From positions 1-64,000 of the forward strand of contig CAZVIH010000013.1 of NCBI GenBank assembly GCA_964627755.1: a DNA stretch of 64,000 bases, read 5' to 3'. Position 1 is the stretch's first letter; the number at the start of each line of letters is the position of its first letter. Positions 25,044 to 33,339 of this stretch are shown piece by piece. Below the pieces are notes generated by a model that was not told the origin of the DNA, made no database searches, and was given only the letters and a program-made list of their open reading frames with translations. Source of the stretch: B10-G9 sp964627755. Its GTDB lineage: Bacteria; Chloroflexota; Anaerolineae; Anaerolineales; UBA11858. Both the position numbers and the translations under genes were made by a program.

Positions 25044-25652
25044 ATGATCCAAACAGTTATTTTTGATCTGGGCGGGGTGCTGGTCAGAACTGAGGACCGG
25101 CACCCTCGCCAGCGCCTGGCAGAAAAATTCGGCTTGACCTATGAAGAGATCGATCAGCTGGTTTATGGATCTGCTACCTCAAAACTGGCTGGCGAGGGTA
25201 AGATCAGTGCTGAAGAGCACAAGCAGGCTATCCTCGAGGCCCTGGATCTTCCTCTGAATTCATTTAAGAGCTTTGGGGATGAATTCTGGGGTGGTGACCG
25301 CCTGGATAAGAAGCTGGTTGATTTCATCCGGGATCTGCGGGGTGAATTCACTACTGCCCTGCTGAGCAATGCCTGGGATGACTTAAGACCGCTGCTGGTC
25401 AATTTCTGGAAAATTGACGGGATCTTTGACCACATCTTCATCTCTGCAGAATTACAAATGGCCAAACCTGACCCGGCAATCTATCAGTATGTGATCCATC
25501 AGATCAGCGGTGATCCTTCCACTATGGTATTTGTAGATGATTTTATAGAAAATGTCATCGCGGCCCGGGAAGCTGGTCTCAACGCCATCCATTTCCGGTC
25601 CCGGGAACAGGCTCTGTTTGAATTAGCCGAGTACCTGGATACCGATCATTAA
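25044..25652 (+). CDS. HAD-family hydrolase (YihX/epoxide hydrolase N-domain-like)
   Basis: About 202 residues. HAD motif I is VIFDLGGVLV with the nucleophilic Asp; Leu replaces the usual second Asp, as in YihX-like members. Motif II is in TALLSNAW, motif III in MAKPDPAIYQYVI and motif IV in MVFVDDFIENVIAA. It probably removes phosphate from a small metabolite. The ATG at 25044 follows AAAGGAGA. An in-frame TTG one codon earlier is too close to the ribosome site. It lies 19 bases after the GNAT gene in the same unit. Confidence 0.86.
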   Translation: MIQTVIFDLGGVLVRTEDRHPRQRLAEKFGLTYEEIDQLVYGSATSKLAGEGKISAEEHKQAILEALDLPLNSFKSFGDEFWGGDRLDKKLVDFIRDLRGEFTTALLSNAWDDLRPLLVNFWKIDGIFDHIFISAELQMAKPDPAIYQYVIHQISGDPSTMVFVDDFIENVIAAREAGLNAIHFRSREQALFELAEYLDTDH

Positions 25653-25672
25653 CTGAAACAACTCAGATTCCT

Positions 25673-26242
25673 ATGGCTAGAAAACTCTTTTTTACGTTGA
25701 CCTACTGGTTTGGTAATCCACCTTGGGATTCCGGGATCACCCCGCCCGAGCTAATCAGATATCTGGAAAAGAACAGACCTGGCAGAGCTCTGGATCTGGG
25801 CTGTGGAACCGGGACGAATGTGATCACCATCGCGGAACACGGCTGGTTGGCAGAAGGAGTGGATTATGTACCGAGGGCTGTGAGAGTCGCCAGACGAAAA
25901 GCCAGAAAACGCAATCTGGATGATCGAGTTAAATTCCGGGCCGGTGACGTCTTGTCCCCAACTGTTTTTCAGGGGAAGTATGACCTGATCCTGGATATCG
26001 GCTGTTTTCACAGCTTCTCGGGCGATAATGTCGATCGCTATATAGAGAATATATCCTCCCATTTGGTAAATGGCGGCAGTATGTTGTTATATGCGCACCT
26101 GGCTGGATCTTCCGGTACGGGGCATGGTGCGTCTGAAGAGAGCTTAAAAAAAATGGTGGAGAAGTTAACACTGGTAAAAAGAGTTGACGGAGAGGAATCC
26201 GCCAGGCCTTCTGCCTGGCTGGAGTTTAAAAAAGAAGGATAA
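25673..26242 (+). CDS. Class I SAM-dependent methyltransferase
   Basis: 189 residues with the SAM-binding motif I ALDLGCGTGTNVITIAEHG, motif II acidic region EGVDYVPRAV and post-motif KFRAGDVLSP. The N-terminal PPWDSGITPPELIRYL segment recalls small-molecule methyltransferases of the thiopurine/TehB-like type. It starts 20 bases after the HAD gene and is last in the efflux operon. Methylation of the compound handled by the operon is a possible role but is inferred only from position. Confidence 0.82.
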   Translation: MARKLFFTLTYWFGNPPWDSGITPPELIRYLEKNRPGRALDLGCGTGTNVITIAEHGWLAEGVDYVPRAVRVARRKARKRNLDDRVKFRAGDVLSPTVFQGKYDLILDIGCFHSFSGDNVDRYIENISSHLVNGGSMLLYAHLAGSSGTGHGASEESLKKMVEKLTLVKRVDGEESARPSAWLEFKKEG

Positions 26243-26370
26243 AACACCCTTCAGGAGAGTGAGGTTACAAGGCCGGTATTTTGACAAAGTGGACATACTA
26301 TCCACTGAAACTTTATCGACTTACTACTTACTTCTTACGACTTACTTTCTTGTTTTGCCGCTAATTTCAT

Positions 26371-27336
26371 CTACCCATTTACTATTTCCTTAAAAATATC
26401 ACCTGCAAGTGAAACGAAATTCCCTGCATCTGTCTCTGTCAGGAGTATCCCCCTTTTTTCTCTATTAAGGTTATAGGGTTCCAGGTAACCCGCGGCAAAC
26501 TTTCGGAAAAAGACCAGACCTTTCTCCTGACCATAAAAACTCACTGAGCGTTCCAGATGTTGAAGGAAATGATCATGAACCCGGGAAGGTGAGATCTGAT
26601 CACGATCCAATCCGGAGAAGATCCAGGGATTTTTGATCGCGGATCGGCCGATCATCACCCCGTCACAATGGGTAGCTTGAACCATTTTGGAGATATCTGA
26701 AACCTGGTTGATACCGCCATTTCCTAGAACCGGGATATCGATATTTTCTTTGATCTCTGCCACTGCTTTCCAGTTTGATTCCCCCTGGTGGCCCTGCTCC
26801 TTGGTTCGGGCGTGCACGGCCAGCAGCGATCCGCCGAATTCAGCAATGATCTGGGCGATAAGCAGCTGGTTCTGGCAATCCCGCCAGCCCAGGCGGATCT
26901 TTCCTGTCAGGGGCAGGTTCAGGGCTTGGCTTAATCGCTTAAAGATCCTGGCTACTTTCAGCGGTGTTCGCATCAGGCCAGCACCGGCGCCGCGGCCTGT
27001 AATGGAGCGGTTGGGGCATCCCAAGTTGATATCAAGGGCGTCCGGCTGGCGCTTCTGAAGCTCTAATGCGGCTGCCAAAAGGTTGTTTGGATCATGACCA
27101 TAGAGCTGGAAGAAAACCGGGCGCTCCTGATCTGTGAAATAAAGTTTATCCTCGATGTAATGGGGGCGATCAAGAACATCCTCTGCTTTGACAAATTCGG
27201 TGTAGCTGACGGCGGAGCCAAGTTCCCGGCACAGGGACCGGAATGGCCAGTCGGAATAACCGTCCATTGGCGCCAGCACCAGGTTACCTGAGGTTTTTAT
27301 ATTCCCGATCAGGATCGTTGCGGTTTGCCCGGGCAT
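26371..27336 (-). CDS. dus: tRNA-dihydrouridine synthase
   Basis: About 321 residues, an FMN TIM-barrel enzyme that reduces uridine in tRNA D-loops. Diagnostic segments: LVLAPMDGYSDWPFRSLCRELG, YTEFV, LDINLGCPNRSITGRGAGAGLM with the catalytic Cys, GKIRLGW, VHARTKEQG, and IPVLGNGGI. The ATG at 27336, directly after the radA stop, is preferred to an overlapping TTG at 27351. It is DusB/DusA-like, but the exact target uridine cannot be told. Confidence 0.92.
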   Translation of the reverse strand: MPGQTATILIGNIKTSGNLVLAPMDGYSDWPFRSLCRELGSAVSYTEFVKAEDVLDRPHYIEDKLYFTDQERPVFFQLYGHDPNNLLAAALELQKRQPDALDINLGCPNRSITGRGAGAGLMRTPLKVARIFKRLSQALNLPLTGKIRLGWRDCQNQLLIAQIIAEFGGSLLAVHARTKEQGHQGESNWKAVAEIKENIDIPVLGNGGINQVSDISKMVQATHCDGVMIGRSAIKNPWIFSGLDRDQISPSRVHDHFLQHLERSVSFYGQEKGLVFFRKFAAGYLEPYNLNREKRGILLTETDAGNFVSLAGDIFKEIVNG

Positions 27337-27337
27337 C

Positions 27338-28738
27338 TTATTTTTTGACAAAGGCTTCTTTTAAAGCCAGCGATAAGGAACGCACTTCAATAACATTAAT
27401 ATCTTTCGGTAATGAAAAACCTCCGCTGCGCAGCCGTTTGGGGATGATGGCGGATTTAAAACCAAGTTTGGCGGCTTCCGTGAGGCGATCACTCATTCGG
27501 CTGGCCATTCGCAGCTCGCCCGATAGACCGATTTCACCGATCAGGATTGTGTCTGCTTTGATGGGGATATCTTTCACCGAACTGGCGATGGCTGCGGCAA
27601 CTGCCAGATCGGCAGCTGGTTCACTGATCCTCAAGCCTCCAACAACATTTACAAAGACATCCTGATCAGTGAGGTTGTACCCGGCCCGGCGGGTCAAAAC
27701 AGCAGTGATCAGCAGCAGGCGGTTGAACTCGATCCCGTTGGGTGTCCGGCGGGGATTACCAAAAGTGGTGGGATTGGTTAATCCCTGGATTTCTACCAGG
27801 ATAGGGCGGGTGCCTTCCATGGTGACTGCTATGGCCGATCCCGGCGCGTTAATCATGCGCTCAGCCAGGAAAGCCTCAGAAGGGTTGGAGATTTCGATCA
27901 TGCCCCGTTCCTGCATTTCAAAGACCCCCACTTCTGAAGTGGCGCCGAAGCGGTTCTTCACGGAACGCAGTAAACGGTATGCCTGATAACGATCACCTTC
28001 CAGATATAAAACGGTGTCTACGATATGTTCCAGAACGCGAGGACCAGCGATATTGCCTTCTTTGGTGACATGGCCGATCAGAAAAATGCTGGTTCCGGTG
28101 TGTTTGGCATACTCCCGGAGAAGAGAAGCACACTCCCTAACCTGGGATACAGAACCAGCTGATGATTCCAGCTGGGGGAGGTAGCTGGTCTGAATCGAGT
28201 CAACAATCAGAAGTTTGGGTTTGGTCTCCGCAGCGTGGTCAAGAATGGCATCCAGATTGGTTTCTGTCACAAGCAGCAGTTTGGAGGGCAGGTCAGCCAC
28301 CTTGCCTTCCTGACCGCGTCGCAAACGATCTGCCCGCATTTTGATCTGCCTTTCAGATTCTTCCCCAGAAACATATAATACTTTTTCCTGCTCGGCAATT
28401 TCCAGGGCAATTTGCAGTAATAAGGTTGACTTGCCAATCCCGGGATCACCGCCGATCAAATTGATCGAGCCCGGGACCAGCCCGCCGCCAAGCACTCGGG
28501 AAAACTCTTCGTGTTTTAGCTGCATCCTTTTTTCTTCATCAGAATGGATATCCTGGATCGGTCGCGGCACAGATGTTGCATAAAAACGAGCAGAGGATGA
28601 AGTGGACGCCGGGCTGGTTTTTTCAATTCGTTCTTCCGCCATGGTGTCCCAGTTGCCGCAGTTCGGGCATCGTCCCAGATAACGGGGATTGGTATAACCA
28701 CAGTCCTGACAAATGTATTGAGTGTGTGATTTAGCCAT
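27338..28738 (-). CDS. radA: DNA repair protein RadA
   Basis: 466 residues, the usual length for this branch-migration ATPase of recombinational repair. An N-terminal zinc ribbon (CQDCGYTNPRYLGRCPNCGNW) leads to a RecA-like core with Walker A GGDPGIGKST, the RadA signature KNRFGATSEVG, and a C-terminal Lon-protease-like domain (NVVGGLRISEPAADLAVAAAI to IGEIGLSGELR). The ATG lies 6 bases after a TATAAT (28745-28750) with no ribosome site, suggesting a leaderless message. It is divergent from a small gene with a LexA-like operator. Confidence 0.95.
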   Translation of the reverse strand: MAKSHTQYICQDCGYTNPRYLGRCPNCGNWDTMAEERIEKTSPASTSSSARFYATSVPRPIQDIHSDEEKRMQLKHEEFSRVLGGGLVPGSINLIGGDPGIGKSTLLLQIALEIAEQEKVLYVSGEESERQIKMRADRLRRGQEGKVADLPSKLLLVTETNLDAILDHAAETKPKLLIVDSIQTSYLPQLESSAGSVSQVRECASLLREYAKHTGTSIFLIGHVTKEGNIAGPRVLEHIVDTVLYLEGDRYQAYRLLRSVKNRFGATSEVGVFEMQERGMIEISNPSEAFLAERMINAPGSAIAVTMEGTRPILVEIQGLTNPTTFGNPRRTPNGIEFNRLLLITAVLTRRAGYNLTDQDVFVNVVGGLRISEPAADLAVAAAIASSVKDIPIKADTILIGEIGLSGELRMASRMSDRLTEAAKLGFKSAIIPKRLRSGGFSLPKDINVIEVRSLSLALKEAFVKK

Positions 28739-28812
28739 AAGGAAATTATAACGCCTTCAATTTATGGTAAGGTTTTCGAAAATCCGAATATCAGGTTAGT
28801 TTGGCACTGCTC

Positions 28813-28840
28813 TTGCAAAATAAGGTTTATACGCTATAAT
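28813..28840 (+). promoter_or_regulatory. Promoter of the small unknown gene
   Basis: TTGCAA (28813-28818), a 16-base spacer and a perfect TATAAT (28835-28840). The start site, near 28847, falls inside the palindrome that follows. Confidence 0.75.
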
Positions 28841-28844
28841 GATT

Positions 28845-28862
28845 ATAGAACAAATGTTCTAT
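28845..28862 (+). promoter_or_regulatory. LexA-like operator (SOS box)
   Basis: ATAGAACAAATGTTCTAT is a perfect 8-bp inverted repeat around AA and contains GAACAAATGTTC, matching the GAACNNNNGTTC core of Gram-positive-type LexA boxes. It starts 5 bases after the -10 box, an ideal repressor position. Binding by LexA is inferred; lexA is not in the window. Confidence 0.65.
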
Positions 28863-28887
28863 TTGGCAAGGGAAGAGGGAGATTTCA

Positions 28888-29172
28888 ATGGATATTGGCA
28901 TGTTATGGTTTGATAATGATAAAAAGTCCAGCATACCGAGCAAGGTTGAAAAGGCTGCCCTGTATTATCAAAAGAAATACGGAAAAAACCCTGATGTATG
29001 TTATGTTCATCCCAAGACGGTAAAGGGGGAAAATGGAAAGGATAATGGATCGAAAAAGAATCTGGGGGAGAATCCGCTGAAGATCGGAAAGATCCTGGTG
29101 TTGAAAAACGATAACGTTCTTCCGGACCATTTCTGGATCGGGATCCGCACCATGGAAGATAAGATCAGTTAG
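28888..29172 (+). CDS. Small protein of unknown function, probably SOS-regulated
   Basis: 94 residues, rich in Lys/Asn/Asp, without signal or membrane segment. The N-terminal half (MDIGMLWFDNDKK, VEKAALYYQKKYGKNPDVCYVHP) and the C-terminal KILVLKNDNVLPDHFWIGI look like a compact alpha/beta domain. No family was recognised. GAGGGAG precedes the ATG and a promoter plus LexA-like box lie upstream, which makes this strand the coding one rather than the antisense frame. It is divergent from radA, which suggests a DNA-damage context. Its last 8 bases overlap the convergent downstream gene. Confidence 0.72.
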   Translation: MDIGMLWFDNDKKSSIPSKVEKAALYYQKKYGKNPDVCYVHPKTVKGENGKDNGSKKNLGENPLKIGKILVLKNDNVLPDHFWIGIRTMEDKIS

Positions 29173-30016
29173 GATGAGTGATATAGATCTCCCAGCTGCC
29201 CCAGTAGGAGTCCTCTGATTCGGTCTTACAGGTGGGAACTTCAATATCGGTAATGATCAAACCGCTGTCAGGGACTTCGAGCTGGTATGTCAATCCCGGT
29301 TCCGCCAGATAGTCCGCATACCCCAATCCCAATTCTGGCTTTAAACCAGTATAAAAGACTTCTGTTGGATCTGCCCCCAGCGAGATTTCCAGGGCAATTC
29401 CTGGAACTCCCTCTCCAGAGCCATCTGTAGCGATGATCTGGATTAACGTTTCACCCAGGGTGGGATCGCAAATTGGAGATGAATCTTGCAGGATAAATGG
29501 AGGAGATGAAGTAGGGGATGGTGTTGGCAAGCTTGGAACCTGGCTGATTGGCTCCCGGGTTGTAATGGCAGATTCTTGACCATCGTTGTCGGAATTTCCG
29601 CCATTCGTGGATGCGCCGGAGGTTCCTTCCTCTGGTATTGCGGTAGCGGTAGGAGGGATAGGAGTTGCTGCTGGTCCGGACGCGATCTGCAGAGAGGCAG
29701 AGAGATTTGCAAGCATAATGGCCATCTCGTTATCGCCGTTTTCAGCCAGGAATCGCTGGGCCTGGGCTGCCAATGCCAAGGCAGGATCATCGTCCCCGAT
29801 CAGTTCCAGTCGAGCTTCTGCGCGCGGTAGGTTGTTATTGGCCTGGTAAGCTCGGGAGATCAAAGAGCGGTAGATATCTTTATAGTCATCCCTGAGTAAA
29901 TTGGGATGCGTGTCAACTTCCGAGATAGGAGAAATTACCCAGGCGTATATCAGGCCCAGAGCCAAACCAAGGACCAATCCCGTCAGCAGATACCAGTTAC
30001 CCCGATTCTGTTCCAT
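29165..30016 (-). CDS. Membrane-anchored protein with helical domain and Thr/Pro linker, unknown
   Basis: 283 residues. One N-terminal transmembrane helix (LLTGLVLGLALGLIYAWVI) is followed by a helical repeat-like domain at about 35-115 (DYKDIYRSLISRAYQANNNLPRAEARLELIGDDDP). A Thr/Pro/Ser/Gly-rich linker at about 115-180 leads to a C-terminal beta-rich domain with two Cys. The first 100 residues are clearly related to the adjacent 110-residue gene, so the pair arose by duplication. Four bases separate them. Function unknown. Confidence 0.72.
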   Translation of the reverse strand: MEQNRGNWYLLTGLVLGLALGLIYAWVISPISEVDTHPNLLRDDYKDIYRSLISRAYQANNNLPRAEARLELIGDDDPALALAAQAQRFLAENGDNEMAIMLANLSASLQIASGPAATPIPPTATAIPEEGTSGASTNGGNSDNDGQESAITTREPISQVPSLPTPSPTSSPPFILQDSSPICDPTLGETLIQIIATDGSGEGVPGIALEISLGADPTEVFYTGLKPELGLGYADYLAEPGLTYQLEVPDSGLIITDIEVPTCKTESEDSYWGSWEIYITHPN

Positions 30017-30020
30017 TGGG

Positions 30021-30353
30021 TCAGTCCAGCTCCTTTAATGCGTTATGGAGGTCTCGCAGCAGGAACATATCTGGAAGTGTATATTCTGCCTGTGAGGCAA
30101 ACTTAAGCGCATTTTCAACGCTGGTCAGGGGGGTTTTATCCTCAAGTAATGTCAGCCGATTCAGAGCCCAATCCAGATCACCTTCCTGGTGATAGACTTC
30201 AGCCACCATCAGGGTGTAATCGGTTTTGTAGTCGATTCGTAAGCTGTCCAGGGTTGTATCCTGATAACTGACCGGATTGATCACCCAGCCATATACCAGT
30301 CCCAGCCCCAGGCCAAGCAGCAGAATTAGGATAAACAGGGTCCAACGAGACAT
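30021..30353 (-). CDS. Short paralogue of the neighbouring membrane-anchored protein, unknown
   Basis: 110 residues with an N-terminal transmembrane helix (LFILILLLGLGLGLVYGWVI) ending NPVS, then LRIDYKTDYTLMVAEVYHQEGDLDWALNRLTLLEDKTP, a TPR-like helical pair. It matches the first part of the 283-residue neighbour in layout (GLVYGWVINPVS versus GLIYAWVISPIS) and lacks its linker and C-terminal domain. AAAGGTGAT precedes the ATG. It is first in this two-gene minus-strand unit. Confidence 0.72.
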   Translation of the reverse strand: MSRWTLFILILLLGLGLGLVYGWVINPVSYQDTTLDSLRIDYKTDYTLMVAEVYHQEGDLDWALNRLTLLEDKTPLTSVENALKFASQAEYTLPDMFLLRDLHNALKELD

Positions 30354-30497
30354 AAATCACCTTTTGAAAAATCTTTCCTAATTGTGCCATAGAGGGCTAG
30401 AACGGACAAGCCATCCTATTTGAAATGGTGCGAAAATATCCCTAAACAGGCCAATTATCAACATAATTAAGGTTTTATTAATCTTGCAGGCCGTTTA

Positions 30498-30526
30498 TTG
30501 ACTTGAGTTGTGGCTGATGATATAGT
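30498..30526 (+). promoter_or_regulatory. Promoter of the LysM/M23 peptidase gene
   Basis: TTGACT (30498-30503), a 17-base spacer and TATAGT (30521-30526). The predicted start near 30533 falls at the beginning of the GGAGG ribosome site, giving a very short leader. Confidence 0.75.
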
Positions 30527-30545
30527 TGTCCCGGAGGATTGAAAA

Positions 30546-31742
30546 ATGGAAAATCACCACCAGGATGATCAACTGGAAGACAATAATGATGAGCAGGAAT
30601 ACGGGTTGTTTTCTCCCCTGAGAGATCTTATCCGAGGTCTGCTGGAAGGAGAGAATGGACGTCGGATATTGACAATCGGCGGAGTGTTCTTGTTAGTTGT
30701 GGTTGTTATTGTTGTTATCAGAGCTATTAATCCCCAGTCACAGGGTTTACAGCAGGCACTCCCTATATTAACAGACCAGACCTCAGCTGAGGGATCCGCT
30801 GCAAACCAGACAGAAAACCAGGGTGTCCTGGAAATGCCCAGTTTTGTTCAGGATCAAACCTCCCTTGCGCGGGGTATTCACCGAGCAGCTGTTATTCACA
30901 CCACAATCCCAACCAGGTCCAGGGAGGATGTGCTGCATTATGTGGTTGAGCAGGGCGATTCCTTATTTGCTATCGCTGATAATTTTGGTTTAAAACCTGA
31001 AACGGTTCTGTGGGGAAACTTTGACACCCTTGCTGATAATCCCCATACTCTCCAACCAGGGCAGGAATTGAATATCCTACCGGTAAACGGCACTTACCAC
31101 GAATGGCGGGATGGGGAAAACCTGAACAAAGTAGCTGATTATTACGGGGTGGACCCGCTGGATATTATTCAATATCCAGGCAACCAGATCGATATCTACG
31201 ATTTTGATCTGGATAATCCATCTTTCGAAGCGGGGCAGATGTTGATCGTTCCAGGTGGCACGAGGGAGCTAGTGGACTATGGTCCGCCAGCTATCACCAG
31301 GGATAACCCAGCCATTGCTGCCACCTACGGTCCAGGCCACTGCGGCACAATTTACACTGGATCGGTGGGCGTGGGCGTTTTCCTTTGGCCTACAACAGAA
31401 CGTTGGATATCGGGCTACGATTACAATCCGGGAGCCAATCACCCAGCCATTGATATTGCCGGAAGTATTGAGAATCCCGTCTGGGCTTCCGATAACGGAG
31501 TGGTTGTCTATGCTGGATGGAGCAACTACGGCTACGGCAACCTGATTGTGATTGACCATGGCAACGGTTGGCAAACCCTCTATGCCCACTTGAACTCGAT
31601 CAATGTTGGCTGCGGACAAAGTGTTAACCAGGGCCAGAGAATAGGCGGGTTGGGAACCACCGGAAATTCCTCCGGAGCCCACCTGCACTTTGAAATGATC
31701 TATGTAGGCAACAAGGTGAATCCCTGGAACTTCCTGCAGTAA
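30546..31742 (+). CDS. LysM-domain M23 peptidase (cell-wall endopeptidase)
   Basis: 398 residues. A charged cytoplasmic N-terminus precedes one transmembrane helix (GVFLLVVVVIVVIRAI). Two LysM peptidoglycan-binding modules follow (VVEQGDSLFAIADNFGLKPETVL; EWRDGENLNKVADYYGVDPLDII). The C-terminal M23 domain has zinc ligands in NHPAIDIA and HLHFE (His379, His381) and the YGNLIVIDHGNGWQTLYAHL core. It probably cuts peptidoglycan cross-links or activates amidases at the cell wall. It is a single-gene unit with its own promoter and terminator. Confidence 0.9.
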   Translation: MENHHQDDQLEDNNDEQEYGLFSPLRDLIRGLLEGENGRRILTIGGVFLLVVVVIVVIRAINPQSQGLQQALPILTDQTSAEGSAANQTENQGVLEMPSFVQDQTSLARGIHRAAVIHTTIPTRSREDVLHYVVEQGDSLFAIADNFGLKPETVLWGNFDTLADNPHTLQPGQELNILPVNGTYHEWRDGENLNKVADYYGVDPLDIIQYPGNQIDIYDFDLDNPSFEAGQMLIVPGGTRELVDYGPPAITRDNPAIAATYGPGHCGTIYTGSVGVGVFLWPTTERWISGYDYNPGANHPAIDIAGSIENPVWASDNGVVVYAGWSNYGYGNLIVIDHGNGWQTLYAHLNSINVGCGQSVNQGQRIGGLGTTGNSSGAHLHFEMIYVGNKVNPWNFLQ

Positions 31743-31765
31743 ATTTTTGAACTTTAGAGTATATC

Positions 31766-31800
31766 AAAGCAAGGTACGGCTCTGTACCTTGCTTTTTGTT
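31766..31800 (+). terminator. Rho-independent terminator
   Basis: A perfect 12-bp stem (AAAGCAAGGTAC at 31766-31777 with its complement at 31784-31795) followed by TTTTTGTT. It ends the M23 peptidase transcript. Confidence 0.93.
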
Positions 31801-31837
31801 ACAATAAGGTAATTATCCAATACCTGGTATTTCAATA

Positions 31838-33304
31838 ATGAACCTAAACCAGAAGTCGCATCACGCTCTATTCGTAATAATTATCTTCGCTCTTTTGACT
31901 GGTTCCTGTAATCAGATTTCCTTCAACGATTCAGCCCTTGAGTCGACATCTGTACTGGTTCAAACTATCCCCCCGGCGACGCTAACGGCCATCAGCGCTG
32001 CAGCGGAATCCAGCCAGACGCCTGTCCCTGAACCAATGGGTTTGCCTTGGACCTCCGTTGAAGGGCTGAAATTGGATTTTTGGTACGTATGGGATCTGGA
32101 CCGACCGGGCACAGGGATGAATGTGATCGTGGATCGGTTTAATCAAGAAAATGAATGGGGCATTGTAGTTAACCCTGTAGACCAGGGTTTAGTACTGGAC
32201 CCCCTGGATTCTTTGGAGACGGCCTTTGAAGCAGGGCTTGTGCCTCACCTCCTGCTCAGTGATGCTCCCGCAATTGTCAGCTGGTATCAGGATGGCCTGA
32301 CACTGGACCTGAAACCATTCCTGGATGACCCGGCTGCAGGTTTATCTGTCAAAGAACAGAAGGATTATTATTCTGGGATTTTTGATGGATTTCACATTGG
32401 GGAATCCATCATTCCAGGGCTTCCCTTTTCGCAGGCCATCCAGGTAATCTATTACAACCACAGTTGGGCGGGGGAGCTGGGTTATTCCTCCCCTCCAAAT
32501 ACAGCGAAAGATCTGCAGAATCAAGCCTGCTCCGCTGCTGGCGATCGGGAATTATCGGAGAGTTCTCTTGTCCAGGCAACCGGGATCCTGTTGTCACCTG
32601 AAGCGGCTAATATCACGTCCGCGATCTATGCCTACGATGGTAATTTTCTCGACCCGGAAGGAGATGAGTACCTTTTTTCCACCCCCGAGATCCAGCAGAT
32701 TGCTGAGGATTGGCAAGGTTTGCTCCGGGATGGATGTGGGATGACATTTTACACGTATCCGAACCCACTATCAAGTGAGTTAGCCTTTGAATATTTCAAT
32801 CAGCGTAAGACCCTGATGATGGTGGGCTCTTCCCAGATGATGAGCTATGTTAATCCAGGAGCAAACCAGACCGGCAGAGCTGATCAATGGGAGATGATCC
32901 CATTTTTAGGTCCGGAAGGGAATAAAGCAGTCTCTTCAGAGATCCAATCGATCGTGATCTTTAATACCTCTCCAGAGGAAGAACTGGCATCCTGGTTGTT
33001 TTTAAAATACCTGACTTCCCCCGAAGTGCAGGCAGAATGGGCCCAGTACAGTAGATATTATCCGACTCGAAAGAGCAGCATGCGTTTATTACGAGACTTC
33101 CGGGTCGAGAACCCCCATTGGTCCCAGGGTTTGAATTTGCTGCAATACAGCACCGGGATCCCGCTGGATCCAACCTGGAATACCGTAAAATTAGCTGTAG
33201 GTGATGCTTTTGAAGGAATTCTTATCGATGGAACCCTGGATGTGGAGCAGCAGTTGGCGGAGCTGGATCAACTAGCCGCAGAATTAAGGGAATATTCCCG
33301 GTAA
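31838..33304 (+). CDS. Extracellular solute-binding lipoprotein (family 1, sugar-type)
   Basis: 488 residues. A signal with lipobox LTGSC is followed by a Thr/Ala/Pro linker and a family 1 (carbohydrate-type) binding fold. Characteristic parts include FWYVWDLDRPGTGMNVIVDRFNQ, an ALPF-like GLPFSQAIQVIYYNHSWAGELGY, and ASWLFLKYLTSPEVQAEWAQ near the C-terminus. No permease or ATPase genes are adjacent, so it is an orphan that may serve a distant transporter or act in sensing. The next gene is rnhA, 35 bases downstream on the same strand. Confidence 0.85.
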   Translation: MNLNQKSHHALFVIIIFALLTGSCNQISFNDSALESTSVLVQTIPPATLTAISAAAESSQTPVPEPMGLPWTSVEGLKLDFWYVWDLDRPGTGMNVIVDRFNQENEWGIVVNPVDQGLVLDPLDSLETAFEAGLVPHLLLSDAPAIVSWYQDGLTLDLKPFLDDPAAGLSVKEQKDYYSGIFDGFHIGESIIPGLPFSQAIQVIYYNHSWAGELGYSSPPNTAKDLQNQACSAAGDRELSESSLVQATGILLSPEAANITSAIYAYDGNFLDPEGDEYLFSTPEIQQIAEDWQGLLRDGCGMTFYTYPNPLSSELAFEYFNQRKTLMMVGSSQMMSYVNPGANQTGRADQWEMIPFLGPEGNKAVSSEIQSIVIFNTSPEEELASWLFLKYLTSPEVQAEWAQYSRYYPTRKSSMRLLRDFRVENPHWSQGLNLLQYSTGIPLDPTWNTVKLAVGDAFEGILIDGTLDVEQQLAELDQLAAELREYSR

Positions 33305-33339
33305 TAGGATCATAATCATAATAAAACATAAGGAAGGTT

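Noticed and set aside
26300..26360. CTTAC-rich repeats between the methyltransferase and dus genes
   Set aside because: Short imperfect repeats (CGACTTACTACTTACTTC) without regular spacing; not a CRISPR array or known repeat, probably low-complexity intergenic sequence.
28903..29244. Minus-strand open frame of 113 codons antisense to the small SOS-like gene
   Set aside because: The plus-strand gene has a consensus promoter, an operator and a GAGGGAG site; the antisense frame has none.
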